A stretch of 64,000 nt of DNA from the NCBI RefSeq assembly GCF_900169145.1, contig NZ_FXZD01000001.1, positions 496,001-560,000 of the forward strand. The letters are read 5' to 3'. The stretch is from Brevibacterium antiquum CNRZ 918 (GTDB taxonomy: Bacteria; Actinomycetota; Actinomycetes; Actinomycetales; Brevibacteriaceae). This document shows, one piece after another, positions 62,075-64,000 of this stretch. The notes beneath the pieces are model-generated. The model worked only from the letters and a program-made list of their open reading frames with translations. It did no database searches and was not told the origin of the DNA. Each line of letters begins with the position of its first letter. Position 1 is the stretch's first letter. The translations under genes were made by a program, and so were the position numbers.

Positions 62075-62259
62075 AGAGCAATAACTTGCCGTACCCCCAC
62101 CCATGTGGCAAGTACTATGAAGCACTACCCGAATACAGTTATCCAACTGTTACCTACGTCACATCATCCACCTGCTTTTGAGATCCAAGTCTCATTCCGT
62201 GTCCTGGACCGCAGGAAGGGCCGCAGCATCCCCAACTTGGCGGACAGACGAGCACGGCC

Positions 62260-62674
62260 GGTGGCGTGTCTGGATACTTCACTAAGGTCAACGACCTCGA
62301 TGGCAATCCATTCGGCAGCGGTGGCGTCCGCGGCCGTCTGGCAGGTCCAAAACACCCCTCGGGCACTGTTCGACGTCGATGTCGTCGACGAGTTCGTCGC
62401 CTTCCAGTCCGAGACCGCTGTGCGCCACATCGCGGACTCCTGTGGCCACGGCCGCTCAGACCCGAACGATATGCCCTTGCCCGGCAATACCGATGAGATC
62501 ATGTCGAAACTCTCCACTGAGGTCACGGCGGTCGTTGCAACGTGGCAGTTCATCGTCGCAGGCGTTCTCGACGTGGTGGAAAGTGCCATCGAGCAGGTCG
62601 AGTTACGCGGGATCGTCAAGCTCGGGCATTTCCAGCGCAGCGATCCCGTGGCGAACCTGATGGTTGTCCTCTGA
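62260..62674 (+). pseudogene. Remnant of an SPFH/band 7 domain gene
   Basis: The translation matches an actinobacterial SPFH protein in pieces. KVNDLDGNP (about 62284-62310) is in one frame. Then AAVWQV and ALFDVDVVDEFVAFQSETAV follow in the next frame, so one base was lost or gained near 62310-62320. The frame continues to LPGNTDEIMSKLSTEV and then jumps directly to TAVVATWQFIVAGVLDVVES, lacking about 40 residues that in the family hold the LAYAPEIAQAMLQRQQA helix. It stops at VANLMVVL, short of the usual C-terminus. The N-terminal part with the membrane anchor is absent. Confidence 0.75.
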
Positions 62675-62732
62675 GCTGGTCAGGCAGCGCAACCGACCAT
62701 CAGCACGACGAGTGATCAGGAATGAAAGTGCT

Positions 62733-62777
62733 GAGGCGCCCCACCACCGATCCTCATGATCGGTAGTGGGGCGCCTC
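62733..62777. terminator. Bidirectional terminator between SPFH remnant and rne
   Basis: A 12-bp stem (GAGGCGCCCCAC / GTGGGGCGCCTC), a 1x1 mismatch and a further 7-bp stem (ACCGATC / GATCGGT) enclose a 5-base loop. The plus-strand tail is T-rich (TCTGCTTCTTGCTCTTGTC). It lies 45 bases after the rne stop. Confidence 0.8.
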
Positions 62778-62821
62778 TCTGCTTCTTGCTCTTGTCACTT
62801 AGACGACAGCGGCCATGGTGC

Positions 62822-64000
62822 TCAGTCTTCGCCGATGATGACGAACGAGGTCGGCAACGACTGCTGCTCCGACTCGCTCGTGGGCCGGGCCTTGGCAGCA
62901 GGCTTCTGTCGCGGGGCTGATTTGACCGGTTCGGCTGCAGCCACCTTGGTCGCAGTCTCGGCTCCGATCATCAGTGGGAGCTCGGCTGCAGGTACCTCAG
63001 GCTTTTTCGCCCGGGCAGGTTTTTTCGCCTGCGTCGACTTGTCCTGCGTCGACTCGTCCTGCGCAGGCTTGTCCTGCGTTGGCTCCGACGTTTCCACGGC
63101 CTTTGCGTTGGGCCGTTTCCTGCTGTTGCGGTTGCGGGATCGGCCGGACTTGCCGCTGCCGTTCGAATCGGCAGTCTCGTGGCTCTGCGATTCCTTGGAG
63201 GTGTCGGTGTTCGTCGACGACTCGGTGTCCTTCGACTCCGTCTCGTCCTTCTTCAGCGTGGCCTTGGCAATGGCGGCAACGGCCGAACGCGATGCGTCGT
63301 TGGTCGCGGCGTCGGAGTGGCCATCGGAGTCGTTGGACTTCGACGACGACTTGTTGTCACCGCGACGTTTGCGATCACGTTTGCTGTTCGAGTTGTCGCT
63401 CTGTGCGGACCGATTGCCGTGATGGGCCTTCGAGCCGTCCTCGTCTGAGCCCGGCAGCAGCAGCCCCCGACCGGAAAGATCGGCCCCGGCGCTGACCAGG
63501 GACTCCGCGAGTCCGGTGCCGATGCGCTTACGCGTCATCTGCACGAGACCCAGAGAAGTCACCTCGGCGACCTGATGCTTGGTCCTGTCACGACCCAGGC
63601 ACTCGACGAGACGGCGCACGACAAGGTCCCGATTCGATTCGAGGACCATATCGATGAAGTCGACGACGATGATGCCGCCGATGTCCCGCAGGCGCACCTG
63701 GCGGATGACTTCTTCGGCCGCTTCCAGGTTGTTGCGGGTCACGGTCTCTTCCAGGTTTCCACCCGAACCGGTGAACTTGCCGGTGTTGACGTCGATGACC
63801 GTCATGGCCTCGGTCCGGTCGATGACCAGCGAACCGCCCGATGGCAGGTTCACGGTGCGCTGCAGCGCCTTCTGTACCTGTTCTTCGACCCGGTAGTGGT
63901 CGAAGATGTCATCGTCTTCGCTGTAGCGGTGGACGCGATCGAGCAGATCCGGTGCCACAGCCTCGACGTATTCGTGGATGGTGCTCCAGGCGCTGTCGCC
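62822..64000 (-). CDS. rne: Ribonuclease E/G, C-terminal part (truncated by window edge)
   Basis: The frame is open to the window edge. The visible 392 residues hold the second half of the catalytic domain: VIDVNTGKFTGS with one magnesium-binding aspartate, LRDIGGIIVVDFIDM with the other, and VTSLGLVQMTRKR. The zinc-link cysteines (CPxC), expected in the segment after TGLAESL, are replaced by SAGADLSGRG. A long C-terminal region rich in K, S, D and R follows (GSGKSGRSRNRNSRKRP), a typical unstructured scaffold for RNA and partner binding. It should process rRNA and decay mRNA. The usual neighbours rplU-rpmA lie 3 kb downstream. Confidence 0.9.
   Translation of the reverse strand, partial: GDSAWSTIHEYVEAVAPDLLDRVHRYSEDDDIFDHYRVEEQVQKALQRTVNLPSGGSLVIDRTEAMTVIDVNTGKFTGSGGNLEETVTRNNLEAAEEVIRQVRLRDIGGIIVVDFIDMVLESNRDLVVRRLVECLGRDRTKHQVAEVTSLGLVQMTRKRIGTGLAESLVSAGADLSGRGLLLPGSDEDGSKAHHGNRSAQSDNSNSKRDRKRRGDNKSSSKSNDSDGHSDAATNDASRSAVAAIAKATLKKDETESKDTESSTNTDTSKESQSHETADSNGSGKSGRSRNRNSRKRPNAKAVETSEPTQDKPAQDESTQDKSTQAKKPARAKKPEVPAAELPLMIGAETATKVAAAEPVKSAPRQKPAAKARPTSESEQQSLPTSFVIIGED

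Noticed and set aside
62075-62200. Glycine riboswitch upstream of the alanine/glycine symporter
   Set aside because: Looked for because this family is often under such control, but the conserved GGAGAG and paired glycine aptamer cores are absent.
1-64000. CRISPR arrays or cas genes
   Set aside because: No regularly spaced 25-40 bp repeats and no Cas-like proteins were found on either strand.

Overview
This window is chromosomal DNA from a high-GC Gram-positive bacterium (Actinomycetota). The evidence is the gene families and order: a gluABCD-type glutamate ABC operon, an rne / rplU-rpmA-obg-proB-proA-nadD-rsfS block, fused Ada-AlkA, a cation/proton antiporter operon with a fused A/B subunit, GTG/TTG starts and several leaderless-type promoters. 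The mixture looks most like Micrococcales, possibly Brevibacterium; that is an inference from content, not a sequence match. There is no prophage, insertion sequence or CRISPR array. The interest lies in decayed genes, regulatory architecture and a few unusual domain arrangements.

Layout. 1-5.2 kb: tail of a GT4 glycosyltransferase, a GNAT-gluQRS pair, and gluABCD with a strong hairpin between gluB and gluC. 5.3-15.9 kb: an acyl-CoA synthetase, then a molybdenum block. The block holds a fused permease-ATPase modBC, modA, a small HTH-Mop regulator, moaE, moaC, moeA, moaA, moaD, a moeB-rhodanese and a second moeA. 16-24 kb: membrane proteins and transporters (CPBP-like, POT, MFS), a hydrolase, a universal stress protein, a probable decayed whiB gene, a small basic ORF and tRNA-Ala(GGC).

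24-31.7 kb: alkylation repair (ogt overlapping ada-alkA), an ArsB/ACR3-like transporter, and a run of PLP proteins (YggS type, MocR regulator, group II decarboxylase) with a yczE-like gene divergent from MocR. 31.9-35.2 kb: a carnitine-degradation operon consisting of an XRE-TetR hybrid regulator, a BKACE enzyme and a carnitine dehydrogenase-thioesterase fusion. Together they should turn carnitine into glycine betaine plus acetoacetate. 35.3-41.1 kb: a YdeI-like protein, an MFS transporter coupled to a GH1 beta-glucosidase broken by an in-frame stop, a DoxX protein, tRNA-Ala(CGC), an FAD reductase and AlkB. 41.2-44.5 kb: the efeUOB ferrous iron uptake operon with a DtxR-like iron box. 44.7-50.6 kb: a six-gene Mrp Na+/H+ antiporter operon in which every gene overlaps the next.

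50.8-64 kb: a GT4 glycosyltransferase, then, all on the minus strand, rne, an alanine/glycine symporter, chorismate mutase, rplU, rpmA, obgE, proB, proA, a small membrane protein, nadD, a long acidic tail-anchored protein, rsfS and a histidine phosphatase. The usual rne-rplU neighbourhood is interrupted by the symporter, the mutase and, on the plus strand, the remnant of an SPFH/band 7 gene carrying a frameshift and an internal deletion. RNase E itself lacks the CPxC zinc-link cysteines.
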